From the NCBI RefSeq assembly GCF_010131535.1, contig NZ_WUBS01000016.1, positions 102,011 to 166,010 on the forward strand: DNA of 64,000 bases, written 5' to 3'. Shown here one piece after another: positions 48,749-59,123 of this stretch. A program made the translations under genes and the position numbers. Position 1 is the first letter of the stretch. The number at the start of each line of letters is the position of its first letter. This DNA is from Acerihabitans arboris. GTDB taxonomy: Bacteria > Pseudomonadota > Gammaproteobacteria > Enterobacterales > Enterobacteriaceae. A model generated the notes under the pieces. The model ran no database searches. It saw only the letters and a program-made list of their open reading frames with translations, and was not told the DNA's origin.

Positions 48749-49070
48749 CGCCATGGTCGTTAACCTCCACATCAAACACCAGCACCGAGCCAGCGCCGTC
48801 CGCCAGCACCGGGAACAGGACGTTTTCACAGACGTAGAGATGGTGACGATGGGTCAAATAGTGTTCCAGGGCCGCGCTGTCGGCAAAACAGAGCCGGAGC
48901 AGATACCTGAAGCCCTTATCCCGTTGTTCCTGGCTGGCATTGTCATGCCAAGACGCCGCCTGGATACCGGGAATATAGTGGTCCATGGCTAGCAGCTGGT
49001 TCGCCACCCGCCGGATTTCCGCCTTATCCAGCGCGGATTTGAAGCGAAACAGGACATTATGTTCAATCAT
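48729..49070 (-). CDS. Dabb family (stress-responsive alpha/beta barrel) protein
   Basis: 113 residues with the dimeric alpha-beta barrel pattern: MIEHNVLFRFKSALDKAEI, the GIQAASWHDNASQEQRDKGF strand, HYLTHRHHLYVCENVL. Family members are small stress proteins or cyclases. Its ATG overlaps the stop of the 40-codon gene upstream (ATGA), with GGAGGG before it. Last gene of a four-gene coupled operon. Its tail overlaps the convergent GntR gene. Confidence 0.85.
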   Translation of the reverse strand: MIEHNVLFRFKSALDKAEIRRVANQLLAMDHYIPGIQAASWHDNASQEQRDKGFRYLLRLCFADSAALEHYLTHRHHLYVCENVLFPVLADGAGSVLVFDVEVNDHGATPPPP

Positions 49071-49189
49071 CTTTCCCTCCTATGGCCTTTGCCTTGCCCG
49101 GGCGGATAATTGCGTTTCATATAACGATGCGTCGATCTGAAGGCCGCCACCAGGGTCGCCAGGAAAATTTTTTGTTCATGTGGGTTCAT
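49067..49189 (-). CDS. 40-residue small protein coupled between ADH and Dabb genes
   Basis: Short frame MNPHEQKIFLATLVAAFRST..., 40 residues, strongly basic in its second half (HRYMKRNYPP, then GQGKGHRRER). Support is positional. An AGGAGG ribosome site lies 6 nt before its ATG. The ATG overlaps the ADH stop in ATGA, and its own stop overlaps the Dabb start in ATGA, so the frame exactly fills the gap. I do not recognise the family. No signal peptide or clear membrane segment; perhaps a short amphipathic helix at 5-20. Confidence 0.72.
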   Translation of the reverse strand: MNPHEQKIFLATLVAAFRSTHRYMKRNYPPGQGKGHRRER

Positions 49190-50223
49190 CTGTCGCCTCC
49201 TGGCCGCGTAGTCTTTTGCCATGCCGGGTCCGGCATCTCATTTGCGTGGGTCGCCGCGCCGGCCATGGTGACCCACGTGCGTGTCCCCGGCCGCGGCGGA
49301 TGGTGCAGCAGTTCATCCGGCAAATGGCGCAAACGGATTTTTTTGCCCATCATTGAACTGAAAAACGGCTGATGCTGCTCCAGGTAACGCACCGCCTGGG
49401 TAAAGGCCGTTGGCGTGCAACCCGCCCTGGATGCCAGCAGGGTCAGTTCGCGGTCAAGAAAGGTTTCGCTGGACACGGGCAGGGTTTGCCCGGCGGCGGG
49501 TATGCCATACAGCATCACCACGCCGGCGCGGCGCACCGCCGACAACGCGGTATCCAGCGTTCCCTCGCCGCCCGAGCATTCGATCACCGCATGATAATGC
49601 GCCGCAGCAGGCATCCTCTGGCAGTCAATGGGCCAGTCCTGGGCCCATTGCAGGGCATCATTATCAATGTCGCACAGGGTCAGGCGGGCGGTGGTCCGAT
49701 GCAGCAGCAGATGGGCCATCATCTTGCCCGCCACCCCGGAGCCGATAACCAGGATCCTCGGCTCGGCGTTACCCCGCAGCGCGGGCATGGCCATAAGCCG
49801 CCCGAGGCCATGGATCACACAGGCCAGCGGCTCGACCAGGATGCCGAGCTGCGGATCGTGTAACCGCAGCGAATACATACAGTGCTTTGGGGCGCTAATT
49901 CGCGTGGCATAACCGCCGTGGTGCGTCACGCCAAGCTCGCATATCCCGCTGCAATGACCGGTCAAACCCTCCCGGCAGTATTCGCAGGCGCCGCAGCCTA
50001 TCTTATTATTCAGTGCGTAATAATGGCCGTCACGATCGCAGCAGACCACTTCATGCCCCAGCACCAGGCCTTCATTACTTGCCGACCACGCCAATGCACG
50101 ATCGGTTTTACAAATGCCGCAGCAACAGACCTGCCACTGCGGCCAGTCGCCATTTTTTTGCTCTAGCCTTTCCACGTATTTCAACCTTCCGGCACCCAAG
50201 CTCACGACTGCTGACATGCTCAT
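49186..50223 (-). CDS. Zinc-type alcohol dehydrogenase (medium-chain dehydrogenase)
   Basis: 345 residues. The GroES-like domain has the catalytic zinc Cys in GICKTD (about 36-41) and His in LGHEV, and structural zinc cysteines in GCGACEYCREGLTGHC. The Rossmann segment reads RILVIGSGVAGKMMAHLLL, at about 155-175. The glycine pattern GSGVAG is a slight variant of GxGxxG. It oxidises an alcohol or sugar alcohol with NAD(P). Its start overlaps the aminotransferase-like stop and its stop overlaps the small gene. The substrate is unknown. Confidence 0.88.
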   Translation of the reverse strand: MSMSAVVSLGAGRLKYVERLEQKNGDWPQWQVCCCGICKTDRALAWSASNEGLVLGHEVVCCDRDGHYYALNNKIGCGACEYCREGLTGHCSGICELGVTHHGGYATRISAPKHCMYSLRLHDPQLGILVEPLACVIHGLGRLMAMPALRGNAEPRILVIGSGVAGKMMAHLLLHRTTARLTLCDIDNDALQWAQDWPIDCQRMPAAAHYHAVIECSGGEGTLDTALSAVRRAGVVMLYGIPAAGQTLPVSSETFLDRELTLLASRAGCTPTAFTQAVRYLEQHQPFFSSMMGKKIRLRHLPDELLHHPPRPGTRTWVTMAGAATHANEMPDPAWQKTTRPGGDR

Positions 50224-50939
50224 TCCCCCATCTCGATAAGGTTGGCGATGATCCGATCGAGGATGGTCATGGTGCGGTCTATTTCCGCCAGGGTAATATC
50301 CAGATAAGGCGCAAGCTTGATAACTTCGCCGAAAGTGCCGCCGCTATTTAGCATCATGCGATAATATTGGCCGTTATAAGAATAATCATAATCCTGACCC
50401 AGCGTCACGGCGGGCTTGCCGGCGTTTTTCCAGGGATCGCCCTGGGAATTGGCTAAAGTCACGTTGAATAACATACCCAGGCCGTCCACCTGCTTAACCA
50501 CGGAATATTTTTGGTTTAACCGTTTTAATCCCTGTAAATAATAAGCGGATTTTTCCGGTAGGGTGCTTTGATAATCGCGGCTCATCATATAACGCCGGGT
50601 TTGCAGCGCCGCGGCGCTGCCAAGCGAATGGCCGGCAAAATTACCGTGGGCATGCCCGGAGGTAAAGATATCCCTGCCCGCCGGATCTTTCCTTGCCCAT
50701 ACCGCGCTGAGCGGACTTACCGCGTTGCGGTAACCGAGATTACAGCGTGAATGCCGCATGTGGGTATCAATATAAATATCAACGTCAATACCGGTCAGGG
50801 TTTCACCGACACAGGTTTGAGCGATAGTGAGGCGCGACGGGTGATTGTCGCCCCAGGACATATATTTTTCATCGATATTGCGTAGGTACTTAGTTTTTTT
50901 CGCCCGCGCCATGGTGCCGTCGTCATGAATGGTAACCAT
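50220..50939 (-). CDS. Truncated class-III aminotransferase-like protein (probable degraded gene)
   Basis: About 239 residues from ATG 50939, which has GAGGG 7 nt upstream; a GTG at 50972 is the alternative. The second half resembles the C-terminal small domain of class-III PLP aminotransferases (FTSGHAHGNFAGHSLGSAAAL, VKQVDGLGMLFNV, APYLDITLAEIDRTMTILD). The family is normally 420-460 residues. The central PLP domain with the DExxxG and catalytic Lys motifs is missing, so it should not be an active aminotransferase. It still overlaps the dehydrogenase start (ATGA). It could be an internal-deletion pseudogene or a repurposed fragment. Confidence 0.5.
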   Translation of the reverse strand: MVTIHDDGTMARAKKTKYLRNIDEKYMSWGDNHPSRLTIAQTCVGETLTGIDVDIYIDTHMRHSRCNLGYRNAVSPLSAVWARKDPAGRDIFTSGHAHGNFAGHSLGSAAALQTRRYMMSRDYQSTLPEKSAYYLQGLKRLNQKYSVVKQVDGLGMLFNVTLANSQGDPWKNAGKPAVTLGQDYDYSYNGQYYRMMLNSGGTFGEVIKLAPYLDITLAEIDRTMTILDRIIANLIEMGE

Positions 50940-51389
50940 AGGGTCGCCCTCGATTATAAAAATAGGTAACACTCATCCTTGCTTTCCATCGAAAAGTATT
51001 AATAAAGATTTCAAAAATAATAAATATCAATTAAATTATATTAAATCTTCTTTTCCATACCCCTCCTGGAGTACCTAAAATTTAAACCTTTCATCACAAT
51101 AGGTAAAATAATTATATTATTAGCCATAATTAATTAGCGCTAAATCATTCGGACTAAAAATTGAATATTGCTAATAAATTCAATATTAAGCATATCGAAA
51201 TTTTTTATTTTTGATTAATATATATTTATTCAGCAGGATAACTATAAGCTCAGCAGCGGCTAGCAGCGTGAATTATCAGCATGGGCGCATACCCCGGATT
51301 CAGCAGCATGGCGCCATTAGCCGGGTTGCATTGTTGCCAGGATGTGGCAGCCGGCGAGGCTCTTCTGTCACCGGCAAATACGGGTAAAA
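50940..51389. other. 450-bp AT-rich gap upstream of the truncated aminotransferase operon
   Basis: Very AT-rich from about 50990 to 51240, with no gene visible. It probably holds the operon promoter and the metH 3' region. Its composition contrasts with flanking genes and may mark the edge of the accessory segment. Confidence 0.5.
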
Positions 51390-54300
51390 TCAGTCTGCGT
51401 CGTAGCCCAGGTTCGGCGCCAGCCAGCGTTCGATTTCAGCGATCGGCATGTTTTTGCGCCGGGCGTAATCCTCTACCTGATCCCGCTGGATTTGCGCCAC
51501 GGCATAATATTTGCTGTCCGGATGGCTGAAATACCAGCCTGAAACCGACGCGCCAGGCCACATGGCATAGGACTCCGTCAGGCGCATGCCGGCGGTTTCA
51601 TCAACATTAAGCAGTTGCCAGATTGCCGCCTTCTCGGTGTGGTCGGGGCAGGCCGGATAGCCCGGCGCCGGACGGATCCCCTGATAGTTCTCCCGAATCA
51701 GCTCGTCATTGCTCAGGTTCTCGTTGGGCGCATAGCCCCAGTACACCTTGCGCACCCGCTCATGGAGATATTCGGCAAACGCCTCCGCCAAACGGTCGGA
51801 GAGGGCTTTGATCATGATTTTATTATAATCATCATGTGCCTCGTCATAGGCCGCCGCCAGCGTATCTTCCTCAAGACCGCCGGTAACCGCAAAAGCCCCC
51901 AGATAATCCGCCTTGCCGCTGGCTTTCGGCGCCACAAAATCCGCCAGGCAATAATTGGCAAACTCGTTTTTTTCCGTCTGCTGGCGCAAATGATGGCTGA
52001 CCACCAGGATTTCGCGACGGCTTTCGTCCCGATACACCTCAATATCGTCGCCAACCCGGTTGGCAGGGAAAATGCCCACCACCCCGCGCGGATTTAATGA
52101 TTTTTGCCCGGAAAGCTGGTCCAGCAGGGCGTTGGCGTCGGCGAACAACCGCTTGGCCTCGTCGCCGACCACCTCGTCCTCGAGAATGCGCGGGTATTTA
52201 CCGGCCAGCGACCAGGTCATGAAAAACGGTGTCCAATCGATATAATTGCGTAACGTCTCGATTGAGGCGGTGACGGACTGAATACCCTGGCGATGGGCTA
52301 CGGGCGGGGTATAATTTTCCCAGTCCATGGCGCTGTCATTATCACGGGCCACCTGCAGCGGGACCGGCGGCGTACGGGGTTTTTTCCGGCCGTGCTGGAT
52401 GCGCGCCTGGTCATACTCCTTACGAATGCGCAGCACAAATTCGTCGCGCTGCTCATCCGACAGCAGCGCCGATACCACGCCCACGCTGCGCGAGGCATTC
52501 TGTACATATATCGTCGGCCCGCTGTAATTTTTTTCGATTTTAACCGCGGTATGCGCCTTCGAGGTGGTGGCGCCGCCAATCAGCAGCGGCAAGGTGAAAC
52601 CCTGGCGTTCCATTTCTTTGGCGACGTTGACCATTTCATCGAGCGACGGGGTGATCAAGCCCGACAGGCCGATAATATCCACGTTAAATTCACGCGCCGA
52701 TTTCAGGATTTTATCCATCGAGACCATAACGCCTAAATCTATGATTTCGTAGTTATTGCATTGAAGCACCACGCCGACGATATTTTTGCCGATATCGTGC
52801 ACATCGCCTTTGACCGTCGCCAGCAATATTTTACCGGCCGCTTTTTGCTTTTCTTTTCCCGCCTTGATAAAGGGTTCCAGGTAGGCGACCGCCTGCTTCA
52901 TCACCCGCGCCGATTTGACCACCTGCGGCAGGAACATTTTACCGGCGCCGAACAGATCGCCTACCACGTTCATGCCGGCCATCAGCGGCCCTTCAATCAC
53001 CTCGATAGGCCGTGCCGCCTGTTGCCGCGCTTCTTCGGTATCCGGTTCGATAAATTCCGTAATGCCCTTTACCAGCGCGTACTCCAGCCGTTTATTTACC
53101 GGCCAGCCGCGCCATTCCGCCTGCTGCTGTTTGGTATCGTCGTCGTTTTTGCCGACACGGTATTTCTCCGCCAGATCCAGCAGCCGCTCGGTGCCGTCCG
53201 CGCGGCGATTAAGCACCACATCTTCCACCGCCTCGCGCAGCTCGTCGGACAGGTCATCGTAGATAGCCAGTTGCCCGGCGTTAACGATGCCCATGTCCAT
53301 GCCGTTCTTGATGGCGTAATAAAGGAAAACCGCGTGGATGGCCTCGCGCACCGGCTCGTTGCCGCGAAACGAAAACGACACGTTTGAGACGCCGCCGGAA
53401 ATCAGCGCATGGGGCAGCTCGGCCTTGATATCGGCGCAGGCGCCGATAAAGTCCTGGGCATAATTGTTGTGTTCTTCGATACCGGTGGCGATGGCGAAAA
53501 TATTGGGATCGAAAATGATATCTTCCGGCGGGAAGCCGACCGTCTCGGTGAGAATGTGGTAAGCGCGACGACATATGTCGATTTTGCGCTGCCGGGTATC
53601 CGCCTGTCCCTCTTCATCGAACGCCATCACCACCACCGCGGCGCCATAACGGCGAACCAGGCGCGCATGATGGATAAAGGTTTCCTCACCCTCTTTCATC
53701 GAGATGGAGTTGACGATGCCCTTGCCCTGTATACACTTCAAACCCTGCTCGATAATGTCCCATTTGGACGAATCGATCATGATCGGCACCCGGGATATAT
53801 CCGGTTCGCCGGCGATCAGGTGCAGGAAACGCACCATGGCGGCAGCGGAATCCAGCATGCCTTCATCCATGTTGATATCGATGATCTGCGCGCCGCTTTC
53901 CACCTGCTGCAACGCCACCGCCAGCGCTTCATTGTATTTCTCTTCCTTGATCAGCCGCTTGAAGCGCGCCGAGCCGGTAACATTGGTACGCTCGCCCACG
54001 TTGACAAACAGAGTATCTTTATCGATATTCAGCGGCTCTAGCCCCGCCAGGCGGCAGGCCACCGGCCGTTCCGGCGGGACGCGCGGCGTTATGCCCTCTA
54101 CCGCGCGCGCCATGGCGGCGATATGCGCCGGGGTGGTGCCGCAGCAGCCGCCCACTATATTCAGGTAGCCGGAAGCGGCCCATTCCTTGATCTGCCCGGC
54201 CATTTCATCCGGGCCGAGATCGTATTCGCCAAAGGCGTTCGGCAATCCGGCATTGGGATGGGCGCTGACAAAACAGTCGGCAATGCGCGACAGCTCGGCC

Positions 54301-55076
54301 ACGTACTGGCGCAGTTCGTCGGGGCCGAGCGCGCAGTTCAGGCCAAACGACAACGGTTTTACATGACGCAGGGAGTTATAGAATGCCTCGGTGGTCTGGC
54401 CAGAAAGGGTTCGTCCCGACGCATCGGTAATAGTGCCGGAAATCATCACCGGCAACCGCACGCCCATGGCTTCGAATTCGGTTTCGATGGCAAAAGTCGC
54501 GGCCTTGGCGTTAAGCGTATCAAAAATGGTTTCCACCATGATTAAATCCACGCCGCCTTCCACCAGCGCGTGAACAGCCTCACGGTAAGCACTTACCAAC
54601 TGATCAAAACTGACATTGCGGAAAGCCGGATCGTTGACGTCCGGTGATATGGAGGCGGTGCGGTTGGTGGGGCCCAGGACGCCGGCCACATAACGGGGTT
54701 TCTCCGGTGTGCGCGCCGTCCATTCGTCGGCGCTGAGCCGGGCGAGACGGGCAGCTTCGAAATTAAGCTCGCTGACCAACGACTCCATCTGGTAATCGGC
54801 CATGGCGATGGAGGTAGAATTAAAGGTATTGGTCTCTAGGATATCGGCGCCCGCGGCCAGGTAGTCGTCATGGATAGCGGCGATCACCTCGGGCTTGCTC
54901 AGCACCAGCAGATCGTTGTTGCCTTTGAGATCGCTCGGCCAGTCGGCGAAACGTTCTCCCCGATAGTCCGCTTCCTCTAACCGATAACTCTGGATCATGG
55001 TGCCCATGCCACCGTCCAGCACCATGATGCGCTGTGCTAACTGCCGGCGCAGTCCGTCAATTCGATTGATTACCAT
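51390..55076 (-). CDS. metH: Cobalamin-dependent methionine synthase
   Basis: 1228 residues (1227 in E. coli). Domains: homocysteine-binding (1-330, zinc Cys in GGCCGTTP), methyltetrahydrofolate-binding (about 350-620, [12 protein letters not shown]), cap and cobalamin domain (about 650-880, with [12 protein letters not shown] holding the axial His), and AdoMet reactivation domain (about 900-1228). All modules are intact. It makes methionine from homocysteine. A TGAG-N5-TTCA site upstream may bind MetR. Confidence 0.98.
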   Translation of the reverse strand: MVINRIDGLRRQLAQRIMVLDGGMGTMIQSYRLEEADYRGERFADWPSDLKGNNDLLVLSKPEVIAAIHDDYLAAGADILETNTFNSTSIAMADYQMESLVSELNFEAARLARLSADEWTARTPEKPRYVAGVLGPTNRTASISPDVNDPAFRNVSFDQLVSAYREAVHALVEGGVDLIMVETIFDTLNAKAATFAIETEFEAMGVRLPVMISGTITDASGRTLSGQTTEAFYNSLRHVKPLSFGLNCALGPDELRQYVAELSRIADCFVSAHPNAGLPNAFGEYDLGPDEMAGQIKEWAASGYLNIVGGCCGTTPAHIAAMARAVEGITPRVPPERPVACRLAGLEPLNIDKDTLFVNVGERTNVTGSARFKRLIKEEKYNEALAVALQQVESGAQIIDINMDEGMLDSAAAMVRFLHLIAGEPDISRVPIMIDSSKWDIIEQGLKCIQGKGIVNSISMKEGEETFIHHARLVRRYGAAVVVMAFDEEGQADTRQRKIDICRRAYHILTETVGFPPEDIIFDPNIFAIATGIEEHNNYAQDFIGACADIKAELPHALISGGVSNVSFSFRGNEPVREAIHAVFLYYAIKNGMDMGIVNAGQLAIYDDLSDELREAVEDVVLNRRADGTERLLDLAEKYRVGKNDDDTKQQQAEWRGWPVNKRLEYALVKGITEFIEPDTEEARQQAARPIEVIEGPLMAGMNVVGDLFGAGKMFLPQVVKSARVMKQAVAYLEPFIKAGKEKQKAAGKILLATVKGDVHDIGKNIVGVVLQCNNYEIIDLGVMVSMDKILKSAREFNVDIIGLSGLITPSLDEMVNVAKEMERQGFTLPLLIGGATTSKAHTAVKIEKNYSGPTIYVQNASRSVGVVSALLSDEQRDEFVLRIRKEYDQARIQHGRKKPRTPPVPLQVARDNDSAMDWENYTPPVAHRQGIQSVTASIETLRNYIDWTPFFMTWSLAGKYPRILEDEVVGDEAKRLFADANALLDQLSGQKSLNPRGVVGIFPANRVGDDIEVYRDESRREILVVSHHLRQQTEKNEFANYCLADFVAPKASGKADYLGAFAVTGGLEEDTLAAAYDEAHDDYNKIMIKALSDRLAEAFAEYLHERVRKVYWGYAPNENLSNDELIRENYQGIRPAPGYPACPDHTEKAAIWQLLNVDETAGMRLTESYAMWPGASVSGWYFSHPDSKYYAVAQIQRDQVEDYARRKNMPIAEIERWLAPNLGYDAD

Positions 55077-55170
55077 TACCCCATCCGCCGCTGAAAAAAT
55101 CGTCGTTTATTGAGCCAAAATAGGCAGGACATCCTACCATAAGTTACACAGGATCGACGGCGGCGGCTCA

Positions 55171-55183
55171 TGAGACTTTTTCA
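55171..55183 (-). promoter_or_regulatory. Candidate MetR site upstream of metH
   Basis: TGAGACTTTTTCA matches TGAA-N5-TTCA at 7 of 8 fixed positions, 95 bp before the metH start. MetR activates metH in E. coli. Short motif, so tentative. Confidence 0.35.
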
Positions 55184-55252
55184 AATCCCGCCGCGCAGGC
55201 CAAAAAAAGCGCAGTTCGATTGTAAAAAAAATGTTTCACATTACATTTATTA

Positions 55253-55268
55253 TTTGAAGCAGATCACA
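55253..55268 (+). promoter_or_regulatory. CRP site upstream of gntK
   Basis: TTTGA-AGCAGA-TCACA matches TGTGA-N6-TCACA at 9 of 10 positions. It lies about 60 bp before the GntR operator, as expected for a catabolite-activated gluconate gene. Confidence 0.7.
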
Positions 55269-55317
55269 GTTAGCATGAAAAAAAGATCAAGCGTCTGGCA
55301 ACCGCAGTAAAAATCCG

Positions 55318-55337
55318 GATAATGTTACCGGTAACAT
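55318..55337 (+). promoter_or_regulatory. GntR operator overlapping the gntK -10
   Basis: ATGTTACCGGTAACAT at 55322-55337 is a perfect palindrome fitting the enterobacterial GntR operator ATGTTA-N4-TAACAT. A GATAAT -10 at 55318-55323, with CTGGCA 17 bp upstream, overlaps it, so repression by GntR and induction by gluconate are expected. Confidence 0.85.
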
Positions 55338-55372
55338 CAACACACTTATTTATCTGGCCACGGAGCCTTACG

Positions 55373-55909
55373 ATGACAACAACAGCTAACCACATCTTCG
55401 TTTTAATGGGCGTTTCTGGCAGCGGCAAGTCCGTGGTGGCCAATGCCCTGGCCCGTGAGCTATCGGCCGCGTTTCTGGACGGCGACTTTTTGCATCCGCG
55501 CGCCAATATCAACAAAATGGCGGCGGGACACGCGCTGAATGACGACGACCGCGCGCCCTGGCTGGCGGCCATTAACGATGCCGCGTTTGCGATGCAGCGT
55601 ACCAACGCCATTTCCATTATCGTCTGTTCCGCGCTGAAAAAGCATTATCGCGACCGCCTGCGCGAAGGGAACGACAACCTGTCCTTTATTTACCTCAAGG
55701 GCGAGTTTGACGTCATTGAAGCCAGGATGAAAGCCCGTAAAGGCCATTTCTTCAAGTCCCAGATGCTGGTCACCCAGTTCGATACCCTGGAAGAACCCGG
55801 CGCCGATGAAAAAGACGTCCTGGTGGTGAATATCGATCAACCGGTCGACGCAGTGATTAACGACACCCTGCGTTGCATTAAGGATCTTGACGCGCGTAAC
55901 GCAGGCTAA
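55373..55909 (+). CDS. gntK: Gluconokinase
   Basis: 178 residues. Walker A GVSGSGKS is at 13-20, DGDFLHP follows, then CSALKKHYRDRLR, FIYLKG and the GHFFKSQMLVTQFDTLEEP lid. It phosphorylates gluconate to 6-phosphogluconate, the substrate of Edd encoded next. ATG 55373 is chosen for length; the frame is open to 55322, which is inside the operator. The usual partner gntU (permease) is absent. IdnK is a close relative, but the GntR operator favours gntK. Confidence 0.92.
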   Translation: MTTTANHIFVLMGVSGSGKSVVANALARELSAAFLDGDFLHPRANINKMAAGHALNDDDRAPWLAAINDAAFAMQRTNAISIIVCSALKKHYRDRLREGNDNLSFIYLKGEFDVIEARMKARKGHFFKSQMLVTQFDTLEEPGADEKDVLVVNIDQPVDAVINDTLRCIKDLDARNAG

Positions 55910-56242
55910 CATCCGGCGCGTTACGGCAGATCCAAGGAAGCACCGGCATTGCGGCTATGCTTAATGGGTAAGCGATAACGGTTGCGGTGCCCGGCCGGTA
56001 GCCTGGGAAAGGTTAATCCGGCTTTTTATGGCTTTATCAGCTGAAACGATTCAATTTTTAGCTTATTGACGCTATGACCGGCACGATGGCCAGCAGGCCG
56101 CTCCGCTACCACTATATTTTCACGATAAAAAAAGCGATTCGGCGGCTTGCCCGCTGGCTGGGACACCAATTCCGTTGTTTAGCCCGGCTCCGCCGACGGC
56201 GCGAGCAATGCTAAACCATTTAATCTTAAGTGTGAGGCAAAT
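55910..56242. other. 333-bp gap between gntK and edd
   Basis: No gene seen. A TGAAAC-containing imperfect repeat at 56042-56053 faintly resembles a KdgR site. No second GntR operator is evident, so edd may be read from the gntK promoter or from an unrecognised one. Confidence 0.45.
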
Positions 56243-58054
56243 ATGAATCCTACAGTCGCCCGTGTGACGCAACGCGTTATCGATCGCTCCTTAGCCACCC
56301 GCGCCGCTTACCTGGCGCGTATCGACGCAGCGCGCGCCAAAACGGTACACCGGTCGCAGCTGGCCTGCGGCAACCTGGCCCACGGCTTTGCCGCCTGCCA
56401 GCCCGACGATAAGCTCGCGCTGAAAAGCATGACCCGCAACGATATCGCAATTATCAATTCCTATAACGATATGCTGTCCGCCCATCAGCCTTATGAGCAC
56501 TATCCGCAACGCCTGAAAAACGCCCTGCACGGCGTCGGCGCGGTCGGCCAGATGGCCGCCGGGGTACCGGCGATGTGCGACGGCGTAACCCAGGGGCAAG
56601 ACGGTATGGAACTGTCGCTGATGAGCCGGGAAATCATTGCCATGTCCGCCGCCATCGGTTTGTCGCATAACATGTTTGACGGCGCCTTATACCTGGGCAT
56701 ATGCGACAAAATCGTCCCCGGACTGGTGATGGCGGCGTTATCCTTCGGCCATCTGCCCGCGGTATTTGTCCCCGCCGGCCCGATGCCCAGCGGATTGCCG
56801 AATAAAGAAAAGGTACGCGTCCGCCAGCTCTACGCCGAGGGCAAGATAGACCGTGAGGGCATGCTGGAAGCGGAAGCCGCGTCTTATCACAGCGCCGGCA
56901 CCTGTACTTTTTACGGTACCGCCAACTCCAACCAGATGGTGATGGAGATGATGGGCCTGCATTTACCCGGCTCGTCGTTTATCCAGCCCAATACCCCGCT
57001 ACGCGATGCCCTGACCGATGCCGCCGCCGTCCAGGTAACGCGCCTGACGGAAAACAGCGGCAACTACCTGCCCATCGGCCGCCTGGTGGACGAGAAGGTG
57101 ATCGTCAACGGTATTATCGCGTTGCTGACCACCGGCGGTTCCACCAACCACACCATGCATTTAGTGGCCATGGCCCGCGCCGCCGGCATTATCATCAACT
57201 GGGACGACTTCTCCGAGCTGTCGGACGTGGTGCCGTTGTTGTCGCGCATCTACCCCAACGGCCCGGCGGACATCAACCAGTTCCATGACGCCGGCGGCGT
57301 TCAACTGGTGATACGCGAATTGTTAACCGGCGGCTTGCTCAATGAAGATGTGCATACCATCGCCGGTTTCGGCTTAAGCCGCTACACCATGGAACCCTGG
57401 CTGGATCAGGGCGTGCTGGCCTGGCGCGAAAGCGCCGAAACCTCGCGCGATCCCAAAGTCATCGCCAGCCTCGACAACCCGTTTGAACATCACGGCGGCA
57501 CCAAGGTACTGGACGGCAATCTGGGACGCGCGGTGATGAAAACCTCCGCCGTACCCGCCGTCAACCAGGTTATTGAAGCGCCTGCGGTGGTATTTGAAAG
57601 CCAGCATGACGTCGGCCCGGCCTTCGACGCCGGCGAACTGAACAAAGACTGCGTGATCGTAGTGCGCTACCAGGGACCGCGCGCCAACGGCATGCCGGAG
57701 CTGCATAAACTCATGCCGCCGCTGGGCGTCCTGCTGGATCGCGGTTATAAGGTCGCCCTGGTAACCGACGGGCGCCTGTCCGGCGCATCGGGTAAGGTGC
57801 CGGCGGCAATCCACGTTACGCCGGAGGCCTACACCGGCGGATTAATGGCTAAAATCCAGACCGGCGATAGGGTAAGGGTGAACGGCCTTACCGGTGAGCT
57901 GTCGTTGCTGGTGGATGCCGCCGTACTGGCGCAGCGGGTGGTGTCGCAACCCGATTTAAGCGCGGAGCATATCGGCTGCGGCCGCGAGCTGTTCGGCGCG
58001 CTGCGCGGCCAGCTTTCCGGCGCTGAACAGGGTGCGAGCTGTATTAGCTTTTAA
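56243..58054 (+). CDS. edd: 6-Phosphogluconate dehydratase
   Basis: 603 residues, the E. coli length. An IlvD/Edd family iron-sulfur enzyme with [16 protein letters not shown] near residue 112, [36 protein letters not shown] and [18 protein letters not shown]. It is the first Entner-Doudoroff enzyme, making KDPG. In E. coli edd is followed by eda; here it is followed by convergent metA (4-nt overlap), so eda must be elsewhere or missing. Follows gntK on the same strand. Confidence 0.97.
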   Translation: MNPTVARVTQRVIDRSLATRAAYLARIDAARAKTVHRSQLACGNLAHGFAACQPDDKLALKSMTRNDIAIINSYNDMLSAHQPYEHYPQRLKNALHGVGAVGQMAAGVPAMCDGVTQGQDGMELSLMSREIIAMSAAIGLSHNMFDGALYLGICDKIVPGLVMAALSFGHLPAVFVPAGPMPSGLPNKEKVRVRQLYAEGKIDREGMLEAEAASYHSAGTCTFYGTANSNQMVMEMMGLHLPGSSFIQPNTPLRDALTDAAAVQVTRLTENSGNYLPIGRLVDEKVIVNGIIALLTTGGSTNHTMHLVAMARAAGIIINWDDFSELSDVVPLLSRIYPNGPADINQFHDAGGVQLVIRELLTGGLLNEDVHTIAGFGLSRYTMEPWLDQGVLAWRESAETSRDPKVIASLDNPFEHHGGTKVLDGNLGRAVMKTSAVPAVNQVIEAPAVVFESQHDVGPAFDAGELNKDCVIVVRYQGPRANGMPELHKLMPPLGVLLDRGYKVALVTDGRLSGASGKVPAAIHVTPEAYTGGLMAKIQTGDRVRVNGLTGELSLLVDAAVLAQRVVSQPDLSAEHIGCGRELFGALRGQLSGAEQGASCISF

Positions 58055-58980
58055 TCCAGGGTTGGATTCATTTTCTTCAGGTCAAACGGCGTAATCTGGT
58101 ACACGTAATAGTTCAGCCAGTTTGCAAACAACAGATGCCCATGGCTGCGCCAGCTGGCCCTGGGCGGCAGGTCGGGATTGTTATCCGGGAAATAGTTAAA
58201 CGGGATGGCGGGATCAAGGCCCGCCGCCAGATCGCGATGGTATTCGCCGGCCAGCGTCAATGCGTCATATTCCGGATGGCCGGTCACAAAGGCCAGCCGT
58301 TTATCAGGACTGGCGAACAGGTAGGCGCCCGTTTGCTCCGACTCCGCCAATATCTCCAGATCGGTATGCCGGCGGATAATGTCGGCAGGGAAGTCGGCAT
58401 AACGGGAATGCGGCGCCAGAAAGGTTTCGTCGAACCCACGCGTCAGCAAGGCATGGGGCTTCAGGGTGTTGTGCTGATACACGCCGGCCAGTTTTTCCCG
58501 GCGGGTCATTTTGGGGATGTCGTATAAAATATTCAGCGCCGCCTGTACCGCCCAACAGACAAACAGCGTCGAGGTGACGTGCCCTTTCGCCCATTGCAAT
58601 ACCCGGTCGATCTGCGGCCAGAAAATCACGTCGCGAAAGTCCACCAATCCCAGCGGCGCGCCGGTGACCACCAGGCCGTCATAGTTTTCATCCTGGATAT
58701 CTTCAAAATCACAATAGAAGGTGTTGAGATGCTCCGCCGGGGTGTTTTTCGATTCATGGTTGTCAATGCGCAGCAGCTGGATATCGATTTGCAGCGGCGA
58801 ATTGGATAACAGCCGCAGGAATTGGTTCTCCGTCTCGATTTTTTTCGGCATCAGATTGAGGATCAGCACTTTTAGCGGGCGGATTTCCTGGGTACGGGCA
58901 CGGGAAGAGGTCATAACGAACACATTTTCGTTACGCAGGAAGTTTACGGCTGGTAACTCATCAAGAACCCGAATCGGCAT
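58051..58980 (-). CDS. metA: Homoserine O-succinyltransferase
   Basis: 309 residues, the same as E. coli. The catalytic set is Cys142 in [12 protein letters not shown], His235 and Glu237 in TGHPEYD. It makes O-succinylhomoserine, the first committed step of methionine synthesis. It lies downstream of four tandem met boxes for MetJ. Here it neighbours edd rather than the aceBAK genes seen next to it in E. coli. Confidence 0.97.
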   Translation of the reverse strand: MPIRVLDELPAVNFLRNENVFVMTSSRARTQEIRPLKVLILNLMPKKIETENQFLRLLSNSPLQIDIQLLRIDNHESKNTPAEHLNTFYCDFEDIQDENYDGLVVTGAPLGLVDFRDVIFWPQIDRVLQWAKGHVTSTLFVCWAVQAALNILYDIPKMTRREKLAGVYQHNTLKPHALLTRGFDETFLAPHSRYADFPADIIRRHTDLEILAESEQTGAYLFASPDKRLAFVTGHPEYDALTLAGEYHRDLAAGLDPAIPFNYFPDNNPDLPPRASWRSHGHLLFANWLNYYVYQITPFDLKKMNPTLD

Positions 58981-58999
58981 AACGATAAAACCTCAAAGC

Positions 59000-59031
59000 A
59001 TACGTATAAACGTTTAGACATCCAGATGCCT
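59000..59031 (-). promoter_or_regulatory. Four tandem met boxes (MetJ operator) of metA
   Basis: Four consecutive 8-bp units starting at 59000, 59008, 59016 and 59024 each match AGACGTCT at 6 of 8 positions (for example AAACGTTT and AGACATCC). MetJ dimers bind such arrays cooperatively. The array ends 20 bp upstream of the metA start. Confidence 0.82.
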
Positions 59032-59123
59032 ACGATAGCGTTTTTGCCAAATGATGTCGAGTGTTCAACCATTAGTTGAAAATGTTTCATCTTTAGCGAT
59101 AGATTTTCTTAGCCGTCGTCGGT

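Noticed and set aside
51615..54545. Several long plus-strand frames across metH
   Set aside because: Shadows of the metH coding frame. Their composition is His/Arg/Gln rich, as expected of reverse-frame translations.
56042..56053. Possible KdgR operator before edd
   Set aside because: Only one half-site fits well; too weak to list as a regulatory feature.
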